Counted from the stretch's first letter, positions 47,132 to 56,106 are shown. The stretch is 64,000 nt of DNA from Xanthomonas sp. XNM01 (GCF_014851915.1 NZ_JACVAP010000003.1:310001-374000); one strand, 5' to 3'. Notes: generated from the sequence alone by a model not told the origin. Translations and numbers: made by a program.

Positions 47132-48565
47132 TTAGTGGCCGGTGCCGCCGTTCTGGTTGATCAGGTTGATGTTGCTGATCGTGTTAGCCGAGGTGTTGAC
47201 GATCTGGTAGACACCCTTGATCTCTTCCTGCGGACCAGCGACGACGGCAACAACGGTGCCGCGCGCGCGGCCGGTGTAGTTCAGCACGGTGGCCAGGTCT
47301 TCGATCACGTAGGTGGTGCCAGCCTTGACGGTGTAGGTGGCGGCCGGGGTGGTCACGCTGTTGCCCTCTTCGGCGTACGCACGCAGGGTGAAGGTGCGGT
47401 CCTTGGAACCGGTGTTGCTGATGGCCATACGGGCCCGCCAGTCAGCACCGGCCAGCTGCACCAGCGGGGTCTGCAGACGGACGCCGTCCTGCACGATCTG
47501 GCCGGCGTTGGCGGCGGCGTTCTCGACCGCGTTGTCGCCCGCGACGATGGACTCGTCGATGGTCGGGGTCAGGGTGACTTCCTCGTTGTCGCCGGCGCCC
47601 AGGTCGTAGCCGACGTTCGGGGTGACGGTCAGCGAAGCAGCGTAGATGCTGTTCGGGATCTCGTACGGCAGGCCGGTGTCCGGATCGACGCCGCCGTTCT
47701 CGACGACGAAGTTGCCATCGAAGCCGACCGACGGATTCACGACCCACGAAGCCAGGTCGCCAGCGGTGTTGATGGCGGCGGCGGCGGCGTCGAATTCGGT
47801 GCTGGTGTTCCAGTCGCCGAAGTCGCCAGCGATATCCAGATCGGCAGCGATCGGGAAGATGTCGGCCAGGGTGATCGCGGTGCCGTCAGCCTTCAGGCGG
47901 GTCTCCGGGACCAGGCTCAGCTCGGCATAGGCCAGGTTGGCGGTGGACGCGGTGGACACGTTGTTGATCGTGGTGAACTGGGTGAACGACGGGTCGGATT
48001 CGACCGAGGCGATCGCCTTGTTCGGGTCGGTCACGAACTGGAAGCTCGGGGCCCACGAGATCAGCTTCTCGGTGTCGCCGGTGCCCGGAATCAGCTGCGG
48101 GTTGGTGTTGTTGCACGCGCCGGCAGCGGCCGGGTTGTCGTACAGACCAACGGTACCGAACACGTTGGTGCTCTGGTTCTCGACCTCGAACTGCAGCGCA
48201 GCGATCTCGACCTCGTCATCCTGGGTCGGGGTGCCGGCGGCGCCGGTGTAGGTCAGGGTGAAGAACGCAACGTTGTTGCTGACGTTCACCGCACCGACGG
48301 TGATGTCGGCGTTGGTCACGGTCGGCACGATGGTCGACGCAACCGGGGTGGCGCCGTCCAGCTTGATGCAAGCGTAGCGCAGCTCGTTCTCGTTGAAGTT
48401 GTAGCCCAGGTTCCAGCTGACCGGAACGGTCAGCTCGACCGGGGTCACGATTTCCTTGGCGAAGACGAGATCGTCGACATTGATCTGCGCCGCAGCCATT
48501 GCGTTGCCGGATGCCAGCGCGCCGACAACCGCGGCAGCCAGAACCGTCTTGGTGAAGAACTTCAT
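47132..48565 (-). CDS. Secreted protein of unknown family, probably abundant (surface-layer-like candidate)
   Basis: A 477-residue protein. The signal peptide is MKFFTKTVLAAAVVGALASGNAMA, with cleavage after AMA. The mature protein is acidic and rich in Thr, Val, Ala, Asn and Asp, with only two Cys and no enzyme motif. It is likely an all-beta protein (for example VELTVPVSWNLGYNF, VAFFTLTYTGAAG, RARMAISNTGSKDRTFTLRAY). It ends VNTSANTISNINLINQNGGTGH. Codon choice is strongly biased to preferred codons (AAC, ATC, GGC, CTG), which suggests high expression. It also has a near-consensus promoter, a leader of about 190 nt, a good Shine-Dalgarno (AGGAG) and a strong terminator. It lies between the T2SS operon and the heptose/O-antigen genes. 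I do not recognise the family; it could be a surface-layer protein, a T2SS substrate or a fibre subunit. Confidence 0.85.
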   Translation of the reverse strand: MKFFTKTVLAAAVVGALASGNAMAAAQINVDDLVFAKEIVTPVELTVPVSWNLGYNFNENELRYACIKLDGATPVASTIVPTVTNADITVGAVNVSNNVAFFTLTYTGAAGTPTQDDEVEIAALQFEVENQSTNVFGTVGLYDNPAAAGACNNTNPQLIPGTGDTEKLISWAPSFQFVTDPNKAIASVESDPSFTQFTTINNVSTASTANLAYAELSLVPETRLKADGTAITLADIFPIAADLDIAGDFGDWNTSTEFDAAAAAINTAGDLASWVVNPSVGFDGNFVVENGGVDPDTGLPYEIPNSIYAASLTVTPNVGYDLGAGDNEEVTLTPTIDESIVAGDNAVENAAANAGQIVQDGVRLQTPLVQLAGADWRARMAISNTGSKDRTFTLRAYAEEGNSVTTPAATYTVKAGTTYVIEDLATVLNYTGRARGTVVAVVAGPQEEIKGVYQIVNTSANTISNINLINQNGGTGH

Positions 48566-49015
48566 GCTCTTTAGCTCCTAAGCTTAGGGTTTTTGTCAAT
48601 CATTTGACGCTTGCATTCCTGGGCACCACTCGCCGCTCGCACATGCGTGTACCGGCGCCGATACGGAATCGTCAGCAGGATCACAGTTGCGACGCCCCTG
48701 TCCCCCTGCCCCTGATCCATCTGCGCATGCAAATCCAAGCGCAGCCCCCAGATGCCGGGGCAGGATAAGGTCATCATTCAGAGGGTGTCAATCATTCTGG
48801 CTGGAACCTGAAAGCGCGTCGCAAGCGCGTGAAACACACCCGATTTTTCCTTGACGCTCACATCACGCGAACAACGCGTGACCTTCACGCATCCACTGCA
48901 AACGCGGTTCAGGATTCAGCAGCGACATACCGACCAGCATGTCGTGAGGCGTCCTACAGCGCGCCAATTGCGATGGACATCACACCTTACGGCCGTCGCG
49001 TGGCGCACGGGCCAC
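48566..49015 (-). promoter_or_regulatory. Long leader and upstream region of the secreted-protein gene
   Basis: About 450 bp without a credible gene, clearly less GC-rich than its surroundings. AATGATTGACA occurs twice on the minus strand (48786-48796 and 48594-48604); the first forms part of the promoter. CCTAAGCTTAGG (48577-48588), a perfect 12-bp palindrome, overlaps the Shine-Dalgarno AGGAG and may form a leader hairpin. A 68-codon open frame across the leader begins upstream of the predicted transcript start and is not annotated. Confidence 0.6.
48762..48791 (-). promoter_or_regulatory. Strong sigma-70-type promoter
   Basis: On the minus strand TTGACA (48786-48791), an 18-bp spacer and TATCCT (48762-48767). 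The -35 is a perfect match. The transcript should start near 48755, about 190 nt before the ATG at 48565. It is the best promoter seen in the window. Confidence 0.75.
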
Positions 49016-51328
49016 TCACCCGCCGGGCGGGGTCACCGAGGGCGGCGGCGGTGACGCCGGTGCTGCGCTTTCCGGCACAGTCGCAGGGATCCCCGGCAGC
49101 ACCCTGACCTCCCCCGCCGGAAGCGGCTGCGCAGGCGGCGGCTCCGGGTCGGGCCCTCCCGGCCAGCTGCGCTCGGTGCTGCCGAACCGGTCGCGCACCG
49201 CACGGGAGATGTCGTCGACCTGGGTGGCGTCCTCGAGCACGTACGGCGTGATCAGGAGCAGCAACTCGGTCCGTACGCCACTCTTGGTGCGGTTCTGGAA
49301 GGCGCGGCCGAGGAGCGGGATGTCGCCCAGCAGCGGCACCTTGGTTTTCGCGTCGCTGCTGGTGCTGGAGATCAGTCCGCCAAGCAGGGTGCTCTGCCCG
49401 TCGGCCAGGCTCAGACTGGTCTGCAGGCGCCGGCTCAGGATGCTCGGGGACGAGATCTCGCTGGTGTCGGTGGTGGTCGCCTCGCTGACCTCCTGCGACA
49501 CCTTCAGGTCGACGCGCTGGCCGGAATGGACGACAGCCTCGATGTCGAGGAGCGTACCGGTCTTGCGGTACTGGATCGATTGCAGTATCGAGCCGCTGTT
49601 GCCCAGGTCGGAAGCGGTTGCCTGGCTGGTGATGATCGGCACCTCGGTGCCGACGTCGATGCTGGCCGATTCGCCGCTCTTCACCATCACCCGCGGCGTG
49701 GACAGGATGGTGACCCGGCTGTCCTTGGCGAACAGGTTGAGGGTGGCGCGCACCTGACCGGACGAAGACAGGGCCGCCCAGCGCAGGCCGCCCCCCGGAT
49801 TGGACAGCCCGGTCAGCGCCGTCAGCGGGCCCGACATGCCATCGACGGAAACATTGCGCAGCGCCCATTCGACACCGTGCGACAGCTCATCGGTCAACAT
49901 GACCTCGGCCACGGTGACCTCGATCAGCACCTGGCGGGCCGGCTGGTCCAGGCGTGCGAGCACGCCCTGCAATGCACGCCAGCTCTGGGCGTCGCCCTGG
50001 AAGACGATCAGATTGCGGACAGTATCGGCGGCGAGCTGCCCACCGAACCCGTTGACCGACGAGACGCCGCCGCGGGCACGCGCGGGCGTCGCCTGCGTAT
50101 TGGCGGTGTTCGTGTTCCGGGTCGTGCCCTCCCCGGCCGGGGCAGTGGTTGCGGCAGGCGTCGTCGCCGCGGCCGAGCCATTGCCTGCCAGCGCCTGCAG
50201 AACCGGCAACATGGTTTCCACCGTGGTGTGACGCGCCGCATACACGTACATGCCGCCACCGCCGCCACTGTCGCTGGGCTGATCGAGCCGGACCACCCAC
50301 TCGCCGACCACGTCCAGCGCTTCCTGACTGTTGGCGAACACGATCAACGCGTTGGCCGAGTTGATCGGCACGAAGTTCACCGCCGCCGGCTCACCGGTCG
50401 AGCCGGAGCGGATGGTCACGCCCTGCGCGGTCAGTACGTCCCCGAGCTCCTTGGCCAGCAGATCGGCGGGCAGATGGGTGGGGTTGACGCGCATCGAGTA
50501 CTTGTCGCGCAGCACCGACTGGTCCAGCGCATCAATGGCCTGCATGGCCGCACGCACTGCCGTGCCCGGACCATTGAGGAGCACCGCGTTCGACTCGACC
50601 AGAGGAGTGAAGGTGACGGAGCTGCTGCTGCCGCCGAACAGATCCTTCGCCTGCGGAATCACCGAGGCGGGACGCCGGTACTGCAGTGGCACGGCGACGA
50701 ACACCGGACGCTGACCCGCCGGCACGTCCGGCAGCGACCTGGTGACCAGCATCTGCACCTGGTCGCCATTACGCTGGTCCGCGGGCATGAAGCGCAGCAC
50801 GCCCCCCAGCTCCTCGATGCGAACGCCGTAGCTGCGCAGCACTTCCTCTGCGACGCGGAAGGCCTGCTCCGGCGGCATCGGGGTAGCCAGGCTCAGGCTC
50901 AGGAGTTCGGAGCGGCCGCGCAGGGACTGGTCGATCTGTACCGGCAGACCGAGTTCCATCCCGTAGACGATGTTGATGAAGCTGTCGATGGCCACGCCAT
51001 CCAGCACCAGTGCCACCGGCTCGTTGCGGGGCATCGGCGGAATCCGGGCAAGTCCGGCGTCCGAACGCTGTACCGGCTGGGCGGAGGGGCGAGGCCCTGC
51101 TTCGATCTGTGGGCGCGACCGCCCGCCCTGCTCCTGGCTGAGGGTCTCGCCCGCATCGCGATCCACCTTCGGCGCGCGAAGCGGCTCGGGCAACTGCGGC
51201 GGCTTGGTGGCGCACGAGGCGACGAGCAGAGTGACGAGCAGCGCCACGATGAAGGAAGGCAACCGGCTGATGCGGGCCGACGATCCTGCGTTACCTGGCA
51301 TCTGACGCTGATTGAAGAAGTCGGACAT
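49016..51328 (-). CDS. gspD: Type II secretion secretin GspD (XpsD-type), lipoprotein
   Basis: The outer-membrane channel of the T2SS, 770 residues from the ATG at 51328. The signal ends in lipobox LVASC, as in Xanthomonas XpsD, which is itself a lipoprotein. N0-N3 domains occupy about 90-430, for example PVALVLDGVAIDSFINIVYG and PLQYRRPASVIPQAKDLFGG. A Ser/Thr/Ala-rich insert (GNGSAAATTPAATTAP) interrupts N3. The secretin domain follows, with VLIEVTVAEVMLTDELSHGVEW and the signature VPLLGDIPLLGRAFQNRTKSGVRTELLLLITP (in part). A Pro-rich tail of about 50 residues ends the protein. It is last in the operon E-F-G-H-I-J-K-L-M-N-D. Confidence 0.95.
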   Translation of the reverse strand: MSDFFNQRQMPGNAGSSARISRLPSFIVALLVTLLVASCATKPPQLPEPLRAPKVDRDAGETLSQEQGGRSRPQIEAGPRPSAQPVQRSDAGLARIPPMPRNEPVALVLDGVAIDSFINIVYGMELGLPVQIDQSLRGRSELLSLSLATPMPPEQAFRVAEEVLRSYGVRIEELGGVLRFMPADQRNGDQVQMLVTRSLPDVPAGQRPVFVAVPLQYRRPASVIPQAKDLFGGSSSSVTFTPLVESNAVLLNGPGTAVRAAMQAIDALDQSVLRDKYSMRVNPTHLPADLLAKELGDVLTAQGVTIRSGSTGEPAAVNFVPINSANALIVFANSQEALDVVGEWVVRLDQPSDSGGGGGMYVYAARHTTVETMLPVLQALAGNGSAAATTPAATTAPAGEGTTRNTNTANTQATPARARGGVSSVNGFGGQLAADTVRNLIVFQGDAQSWRALQGVLARLDQPARQVLIEVTVAEVMLTDELSHGVEWALRNVSVDGMSGPLTALTGLSNPGGGLRWAALSSSGQVRATLNLFAKDSRVTILSTPRVMVKSGESASIDVGTEVPIITSQATASDLGNSGSILQSIQYRKTGTLLDIEAVVHSGQRVDLKVSQEVSEATTTDTSEISSPSILSRRLQTSLSLADGQSTLLGGLISSTSSDAKTKVPLLGDIPLLGRAFQNRTKSGVRTELLLLITPYVLEDATQVDDISRAVRDRFGSTERSWPGGPDPEPPPAQPLPAGEVRVLPGIPATVPESAAPASPPPPSVTPPGG

Positions 51329-51374
51329 GGTCACTCGGAATTCAAGGATACGGCGGCATGGCGCAGACGGGACA

Positions 51375-51986
51375 TCAGCTGCGTCCGGGCCAGCGCCGCT
51401 GTGTCCCGTCCTTGGTCTGTGGCTGGGCGCGCTGCGGGGCGGTTCCGCGCTGCCCACGCGGGGCAGGTGCGGCGGGCAGGCCACTGGCCGCCGCCGGGGC
51501 GACACCGGTGGCCTGCTCCTGCACCCGATAGGTAGTGAACAGCTCGTGCTCGTGTTGCTCGCCCTCGGCATCGACCCATTCGACACCGAGTCGGGACACC
51601 TTGGTCACGCGGCCGCCATCCGGGAGACGGCCACCGACGGGAAGTCGCAGCTCGCCCGCACCCGATACGCTGAAGATGGCTTCCGGCCCTCGCTTCCCGC
51701 GGGCGATGCCGACAGGCACCGCGAGCGTGGGTGCCACGGCAGCGGCCTCCGCGAGAGCGGCAACAGGTTCCGGCGGCTTGGGCGGCTGCGGCCAGGGCGG
51801 CTGCTGCTCCCATCGCGCATCGAGCGCTGCCAGATCAGGGATGCGCGACGTGGGCAGCACCCAGTCCGTAGCGAGAGGCGGACTGGAGGAGCTCGTGGAC
51901 GGTGCCGATCCGAAGAGAAGCGCAGCAAGTGCACCGAGCGCCAGCGCACCTGCCCCCGCGAGCACGGCTTTCAGCATGGGATTCAC
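51375..51986 (-). CDS. xpsN: Type II secretion protein XpsN (GspC-like)
   Basis: A 203-residue bitopic inner-membrane protein. The helix is at 5-24 (KAVLAGAGALALGALAALLFG), then a Pro-rich linker, then a small homology-region-like domain (VPVGIARGKRGPEAIFSVSGAGELRLPVGGRLPDGGRVTKVSRLGVEWVD, in part). A Pro/Gln/Arg-rich tail with no PDZ or coiled-coil domain follows. It fits XpsN, the GspC equivalent of Xanthomonas, in position M-N-D. The start is GTG at 51986 (GTGA overlap with gspM) with AGGAGG seven bases upstream. It should link the inner-membrane platform to the secretin. Confidence 0.8.
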   Translation of the reverse strand: MNPMLKAVLAGAGALALGALAALLFGSAPSTSSSSPPLATDWVLPTSRIPDLAALDARWEQQPPWPQPPKPPEPVAALAEAAAVAPTLAVPVGIARGKRGPEAIFSVSGAGELRLPVGGRLPDGGRVTKVSRLGVEWVDAEGEQHEHELFTTYRVQEQATGVAPAAASGLPAAPAPRGQRGTAPQRAQPQTKDGTQRRWPGRS

Positions 51987-52606
51987 AGGCCAGCCTCCTG
52001 CGCCGCCGGGGGCGTCGCCACGGCCGAGCGCTTGTAATAGAAGCGGACCACCATGCTGACGCGGGGCGTATTGGCCTGGTCGATATCGAGGCGTTCGACC
52101 TGGATCCAGGGCAGGCCGCGAGCCAGACCCCGCACGGCTGCGGCCTGGCCGAAGGCCGGCAAGCGGCCATCCAGACGCGCGAGCACCTGCCGGAGTTCGT
52201 CGCGGCCTGGCACATCCAGCACGTTCTCGACCTTGATCGAAGTCTCGGCCAGGCCGATCGATGCAGCGAATTCGCTCAACCATGCGCGGGCCTCGGCCTG
52301 CGCCTGTCCCGCACTCGACACCTGCAGGATCTGGCGGTGGAGCATCGCCAGTTCCGCCTCGGCCTGCTCGGCCCGCTCGACCCACTCCGGCTGGCCGGCA
52401 ACAAGCTGCAGACGCTCTCTCAGCTGAAGATCCTTGTCGTACTGCTCCATCGCATCAAGGCGCAGGTCGTTCAGCGCCATCAGCACATGCAAACCGGCGA
52501 ACACCACGATCACCATGACCGCCAGACGCAGGCGCCGGTTGTCCGCCCACTGCCTCTTCGCGCCCGCCCATTGCCCGCGGAGCTGTTCAAGACGATCGCG
52601 GCTCAT
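51983..52606 (-). CDS. gspM: Type II secretion protein GspM (XpsM-type)
   Basis: A 207-residue bitopic protein: a short cytoplasmic N-terminus, one helix (LRLAVMVIVVFAGLHVLMALN), a coiled coil (YDKDLQLRERLQLVAGQPEWVERAEQAEAELAML), then a ferredoxin-like periplasmic domain. It stabilises GspL in the assembly platform. It overlaps gspL by 4 bp and the next gene by 4 bp. Assignment is by topology and operon position, since GspM proteins are poorly conserved. Confidence 0.82.
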   Translation of the reverse strand: MSRDRLEQLRGQWAGAKRQWADNRRLRLAVMVIVVFAGLHVLMALNDLRLDAMEQYDKDLQLRERLQLVAGQPEWVERAEQAEAELAMLHRQILQVSSAGQAQAEARAWLSEFAASIGLAETSIKVENVLDVPGRDELRQVLARLDGRLPAFGQAAAVRGLARGLPWIQVERLDIDQANTPRVSMVVRFYYKRSAVATPPAAQEAGL

Positions 52607-53661
52607 CGAACGACTCCGACAGCGTCTGACTGGGCCAACTCGAACTCGATGAGCATTCCACCAGCCCCGGTAGGTGTGGCCACGACGTTGGAGAACCGGG
52701 TGGACTGGGCGAATGGGGCGATGAACCTGCGCGGATCGGACTCGCGCGACAGGACGATCGTGCGCAGTTTGTCAGCCTCGCGGCTCCAGCTGCTCAGGCG
52801 TGCGTCCTCGGGCAGGATGGCGGTCACGTCGAGCATCAACGCGTAGTCGCTGATGCCCGGCTGGAGGGCCGACCACGACTCGATCTCGCTCGCGGCGCGC
52901 TCCGCCCGTTCGCGGGCATCCAGCAGCGGGAGCGCCTCGCTCCTCGCCGCTTCCAGCCGTACGCCTTCGGCACTCACCGCAGACTGCCAGCGCAGCAGGG
53001 ACATCGCCTGCCAGCCCAGTCCGCATGCCAGCAGCGTCGCCACGCCCCACCAGGCCATGCGCTCGGCCATTGCGGCATCGACCGTGAACCCACCGCCCGC
53101 ATCGCCCCACGGGACCTGCTCCCACGCGAGCGACGCTGGCTGGGGCACCTGGTCGACGCTGCCGACATCGAGCCCGCCCGAGCGCAGGAAGTGCTGCCAC
53201 GCGCGCAGATCCGGAACACCGCTCCACCATTGATCGAACGCCAGCGTGCCGCCCTTCCATATCTGACCCTCGAACCCCTGATGGACGCGCAGCAGCCGGA
53301 TGCCGTCCTCCAAGGGCGCGTACAGCCGGCTCTCCGGAAGCCAGCGGCGATAACGCCGCGCATCGGCCTCGAGCTGTCCCGGCGTCCAGATCCAGTAGTG
53401 CGCCACCGCGCCCTGCCAGGCGACATGGACACGCGCGCCGGGCGCCGGCTCGAGCCGGGGGATCGCCAGACGCGCTGCCGCCGCCCTCTGGCGCGGGGAT
53501 ACCTTCGAAAAGTCCTGCTGCCGGTACTGGCACTCTGCCCGGGGAACGACCCACTCTTGACCGCCCAGCCTGCCACCGGCCGCCCGTGGCGGCCCCTGGT
53601 CATCGCTGTAGCTGCGGCTCGGCGAAAACAGCGCCGTCGGTCTCTTCGGGGGTGTCGTCAT
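52603..53661 (-). CDS. gspL: Type II secretion protein GspL (XpsL-type)
   Basis: A 352-residue inner-membrane platform protein that docks the GspE ATPase. Residues 1-195 are the cytoplasmic domain (HYWIWTPGQLEADARRYR, SRLYAPLEDGIRLLRVHQGFEGQIW), a helix follows at 202-222 (MAWWGVATLLACGLGWQAMSLL), and the periplasmic domain runs to the end (DVTAILPEDARLSSWSREADKLRTIVLS). The start overlaps gspK by 62 bp. The first 30 residues are low complexity, so a later start is possible. Confidence 0.82.
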   Translation of the reverse strand: MTTPPKRPTALFSPSRSYSDDQGPPRAAGGRLGGQEWVVPRAECQYRQQDFSKVSPRQRAAAARLAIPRLEPAPGARVHVAWQGAVAHYWIWTPGQLEADARRYRRWLPESRLYAPLEDGIRLLRVHQGFEGQIWKGGTLAFDQWWSGVPDLRAWQHFLRSGGLDVGSVDQVPQPASLAWEQVPWGDAGGGFTVDAAMAERMAWWGVATLLACGLGWQAMSLLRWQSAVSAEGVRLEAARSEALPLLDARERAERAASEIESWSALQPGISDYALMLDVTAILPEDARLSSWSREADKLRTIVLSRESDPRRFIAPFAQSTRFSNVVATPTGAGGMLIEFELAQSDAVGVVR

Positions 53662-54652
53662 CGGCGGGGCGGGGAACCGGATAAGCGGCGAGAATCGTCC
53701 AGGGCCCGCGCTGGTCGGCGAGGGGCGTCAACTTTACATGATAGCGCTGACCCAGCCCTTTACGGCCCCAGACGTCGAGCTGCAGGACCTGGGACGCAAC
53801 GAATCGGTAATCGACCGCAGGATCCCCGGGCAGCAGGGCGCCCGCCAGGGCTTCGACTTCGGACGTTCGCCGAAGCGGGGCCTGTGTGCGCCGCTGCACG
53901 ATGGCCTCGCAGGCCCTTGGGCAGTTAGGGACCCAAGTGGGCAACAACGCGGCAGGCACGGCATTCAGGTTGACCGAGCCGCCATAGTTGACCGTGGCAT
54001 GCCGCATGATCGAAGCGAGCTGGTCCGGTGGCAACGCGTCCCAGTCGAGCACGCGCGGCAGCTCCGCGGGAAGCAGTAGCGGCCGGTTAGGCGGCGGCGG
54101 ACGGTGCGCCCGTTCGTAGTCGCGCGCCTCGGCCCCGTGCAGGCGGACCAGATCGTCCTCGTCGATGTAATCGAGCAGTGTGTCGCGCAACCGGGGGATC
54201 CGGTCCTCCTCCACGTTCTCGGTCCGCAGGAACCGCTCCAGCGCCCCGGGGGATGGCGCGCGGATCGAAAACAGTCCGGCCTCGTCCTGGATGGAGAAAA
54301 GGGCCGAGCCGCGCCCCCGATAAAGGGTGGCATCCAGCCGCAGCTCGCCACCGACAGGATCCATGACCACCCCACCCAGTTCGTCCAGGCGCCGGGCGGC
54401 GAGAGCGTCCTCGGACAACGGCTGGAGCGGCAGCCCGGCGAGCGTGAAGTCGCGCGTGGATGCGAGGTACAGCAATGTGTCGCGCGTCTCGATGGTGGCG
54501 ATTTCATCCTCGAGGCGCACGCTGTCGACATGGGCCTGCTCGATCTGCGCACGGGCCCACAGGGTCATGAATCCGACAGCGACGGCGATGCCGGCCAGCA
54601 GCCACAGCGTGACCGCCAGGACGAACCCGGCCTGACGCGTCCTACAGATCAC
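53600..54652 (-). CDS. gspK: Type II secretion minor pseudopilin GspK
   Basis: A 350-residue tip pseudopilin, large as expected for GspK. The N-terminal prepilin-like segment RQAGFVLAVTLWLLAGIAVAVGFMTLW has G-F-V-L at the processing site but no Glu at +5, the usual GspK exception. The body has the alpha domain with LLDYIDEDDLVRLHGAEARDYER (the D-x-D-x-x calcium/turn motif) and SVNLNAVPAALLPTW. The start is GTG at 54652 with GGGAG seven bases upstream, inside the end of gspJ (11-bp overlap). A longer frame from 54688 would run into gspJ coding sequence. Confidence 0.85.
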   Translation of the reverse strand: MICRTRQAGFVLAVTLWLLAGIAVAVGFMTLWARAQIEQAHVDSVRLEDEIATIETRDTLLYLASTRDFTLAGLPLQPLSEDALAARRLDELGGVVMDPVGGELRLDATLYRGRGSALFSIQDEAGLFSIRAPSPGALERFLRTENVEEDRIPRLRDTLLDYIDEDDLVRLHGAEARDYERAHRPPPPNRPLLLPAELPRVLDWDALPPDQLASIMRHATVNYGGSVNLNAVPAALLPTWVPNCPRACEAIVQRRTQAPLRRTSEVEALAGALLPGDPAVDYRFVASQVLQLDVWGRKGLGQRYHVKLTPLADQRGPWTILAAYPVPRPADDDTPEETDGAVFAEPQLQR

Positions 54653-55307
54653 CGCGCATCTCCCTGGAGCCTGCACTCTGGTCGCCAACCCTCAGGTCGG
54701 ACGAGAGATGGACTACCCAGTCGATGCGGCGTCCACCGGCGGTGACCGCCTGGAGCCGTACCAAACGTGGGAGGATCGGCTCGGGCTCGACCTCGGGCAC
54801 CATGGTTTCGGCGTCGAACACCGGCACGCGCGCCGGTGGCAGGCCCTGCCATTCGGAACGCCATTCTCCCTCGGCAGCTCGATACGAGAACGCCGCATCC
54901 TGAAGCAGGCCATCAAGTACACGCAGGTGTTCCACGTCCGGATCGGCATAGTTCAGCGACACAAGCCCGGCCTCGTCGGTCGCCAACCACCACCGAACCC
55001 GCGCACTGCCATTCGCCACGAGCGGTGCGGCGCTCATGTAGGACACGGCATCGCCCTCCCCGTCGAACGCGTCGCCGGGACCCAGAACAGGCGGCTGCGC
55101 CGCTCCCACGCTCTCCCGGAACCAGGCTTCCTGGAGCAGCATTTCCCTGGACTCGCCATACAGCCGGAGCATCCGGGTCCGCAGGCCGAGCGACTGCGAC
55201 AGGGCCTGCATCAGCATCGCGATCAGCATCGACACGATGACCAGGGTGACCACCGCCTCAAGGAGGGTGAACCCACCGGCTTTCCGGACACTGCGCATCG
55301 CGCTCAC
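54642..55307 (-). CDS. gspJ: Type II secretion minor pseudopilin GspJ
   Basis: A 221-residue pseudopilin. The prepilin site is RKAGGFTLLEAVVTLVIVSMLIAMLMQAL (in part; G-F-T-L-L-E). The globular part includes VRWWLATDEAGLVSLNYADPDVEHLRVLDGLL and ends in PRLVRLQAVTAGGRRIDWVVHL, consistent with GspJ. The start is GTG at 55307 (GTGA overlap with gspI), with GGAGG only 4 bp before it. ATG at 55298 is the alternative. Confidence 0.85.
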   Translation of the reverse strand: MSAMRSVRKAGGFTLLEAVVTLVIVSMLIAMLMQALSQSLGLRTRMLRLYGESREMLLQEAWFRESVGAAQPPVLGPGDAFDGEGDAVSYMSAAPLVANGSARVRWWLATDEAGLVSLNYADPDVEHLRVLDGLLQDAAFSYRAAEGEWRSEWQGLPPARVPVFDAETMVPEVEPEPILPRLVRLQAVTAGGRRIDWVVHLSSDLRVGDQSAGSREMRGDL

Positions 55308-55720
55308 AGAGCCTCCGGACGCCGGATCTGCTGGTAACCCACGCGACGCAGCTCGAGTTCGGCCAACGGCTCGCCATCCCGATCCACTTCGATGCGCACC
55401 CGGTAGAGGCCCACCCGGTAGAGCCCGGCACGCACATGCCCCGTCGAGGCGTCCCTCGGCGGCTCGACCGGCTCGGACTTCCATCGCACGAGCACGTCGC
55501 CGAGGAGCTGCTCCCCTTGGGGCTGCACGCCGGGATTGATCACCTGCGCCCAGGACACCACGTTGCGCAGGACGGATTCGCGCTCGCGCACGACCTCCGC
55601 GCGCGCGACCATGTTCAGCGACTGGTTCATCGCCGCGAACAGAGCCAGTCCGACCGACGCCAGAATCGCGAGGGCGACGATGGCTTCGAGAAGCGAGAAA
55701 CCTTGCGGTCTACGGCTCAT
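55304..55720 (-). CDS. gspI: Type II secretion minor pseudopilin GspI
   Basis: A 138-residue pseudopilin. Prepilin motif MSRRPQGFSLLEAIVALAILASVGLALFAAMNQS (in part), with G-F-S-L-L-E. The globular part VVSWAQVINPGVQPQGEQLLGDVLVRWKSEP resembles GspI. A repeated LYRVGLYRVRIEV strand motif is seen. Overlaps gspH by 11 bp and gspJ by 4 bp. Confidence 0.87.
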   Translation of the reverse strand: MSRRPQGFSLLEAIVALAILASVGLALFAAMNQSLNMVARAEVVRERESVLRNVVSWAQVINPGVQPQGEQLLGDVLVRWKSEPVEPPRDASTGHVRAGLYRVGLYRVRIEVDRDGEPLAELELRRVGYQQIRRPEAL

Positions 55721-56099
55721 CGACGACCGCGCAGTCCGGCATCGCCAGACGCCATTCCTCCGGCGATCCGCCGGCCGGAACCACCTGCACGCTGGTAGCC
55801 AGGCAGATCCCGTTCTGCTTCACCTGCAACGGCGCCAGCGTGACCGCGCTCCACCCTTCCGGCAGCTGCAGTACGCCTGACAGATCCGCCTGCGCAGGCA
55901 CCACGATGGCCGCGGCATCCTGCCGAGCCCGCATGGGCAGCTCCTGGAGTTGCCGCACCACCTCCGCACGGTCGCCGCTGCGCTGGATGGCCGCGACGGT
56001 GCCGGCAAGACGCGGCACGATCAACGCGACGGTAAGCGACGTGATCACGAGCACGACCAGCATTTCCAGCAGCGTGAAGCCGCCTGCCGACGCAGGCAC
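55710..56099 (-). CDS. gspH: Type II secretion minor pseudopilin GspH
   Basis: A 129-residue pseudopilin (a little short). The N-terminus is GGFTLLEMLVVLVITSLTVALIVPRLAGTVA (in part), a canonical prepilin site with Glu at +5. GspH-type VVRQLQELPMRARQDAAAIVV follows. The start is taken as GTG at 56099 (MPASAGGFTLLE), which lies just past the gspG stop. No ATG is available without running back into gspG. Confidence 0.8.
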   Translation of the reverse strand: MPASAGGFTLLEMLVVLVITSLTVALIVPRLAGTVAAIQRSGDRAEVVRQLQELPMRARQDAAAIVVPAQADLSGVLQLPEGWSAVTLAPLQVKQNGICLATSVQVVPAGGSPEEWRLAMPDCAVVDEP

Positions 56100-56106
56100 A
56101 AGCCGC

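Noticed and set aside
48577-48588. CCTAAGCTTAGG palindrome as an operator
   Set aside because: It is short and overlaps the ribosome site; without conservation data an mRNA role is as likely, so it is reported only as part of the leader.
48571-48777. 68-codon frame before the secreted-protein gene
   Set aside because: Its first codons lie upstream of the predicted transcript start and overlap the promoter -10; the peptide has no features.
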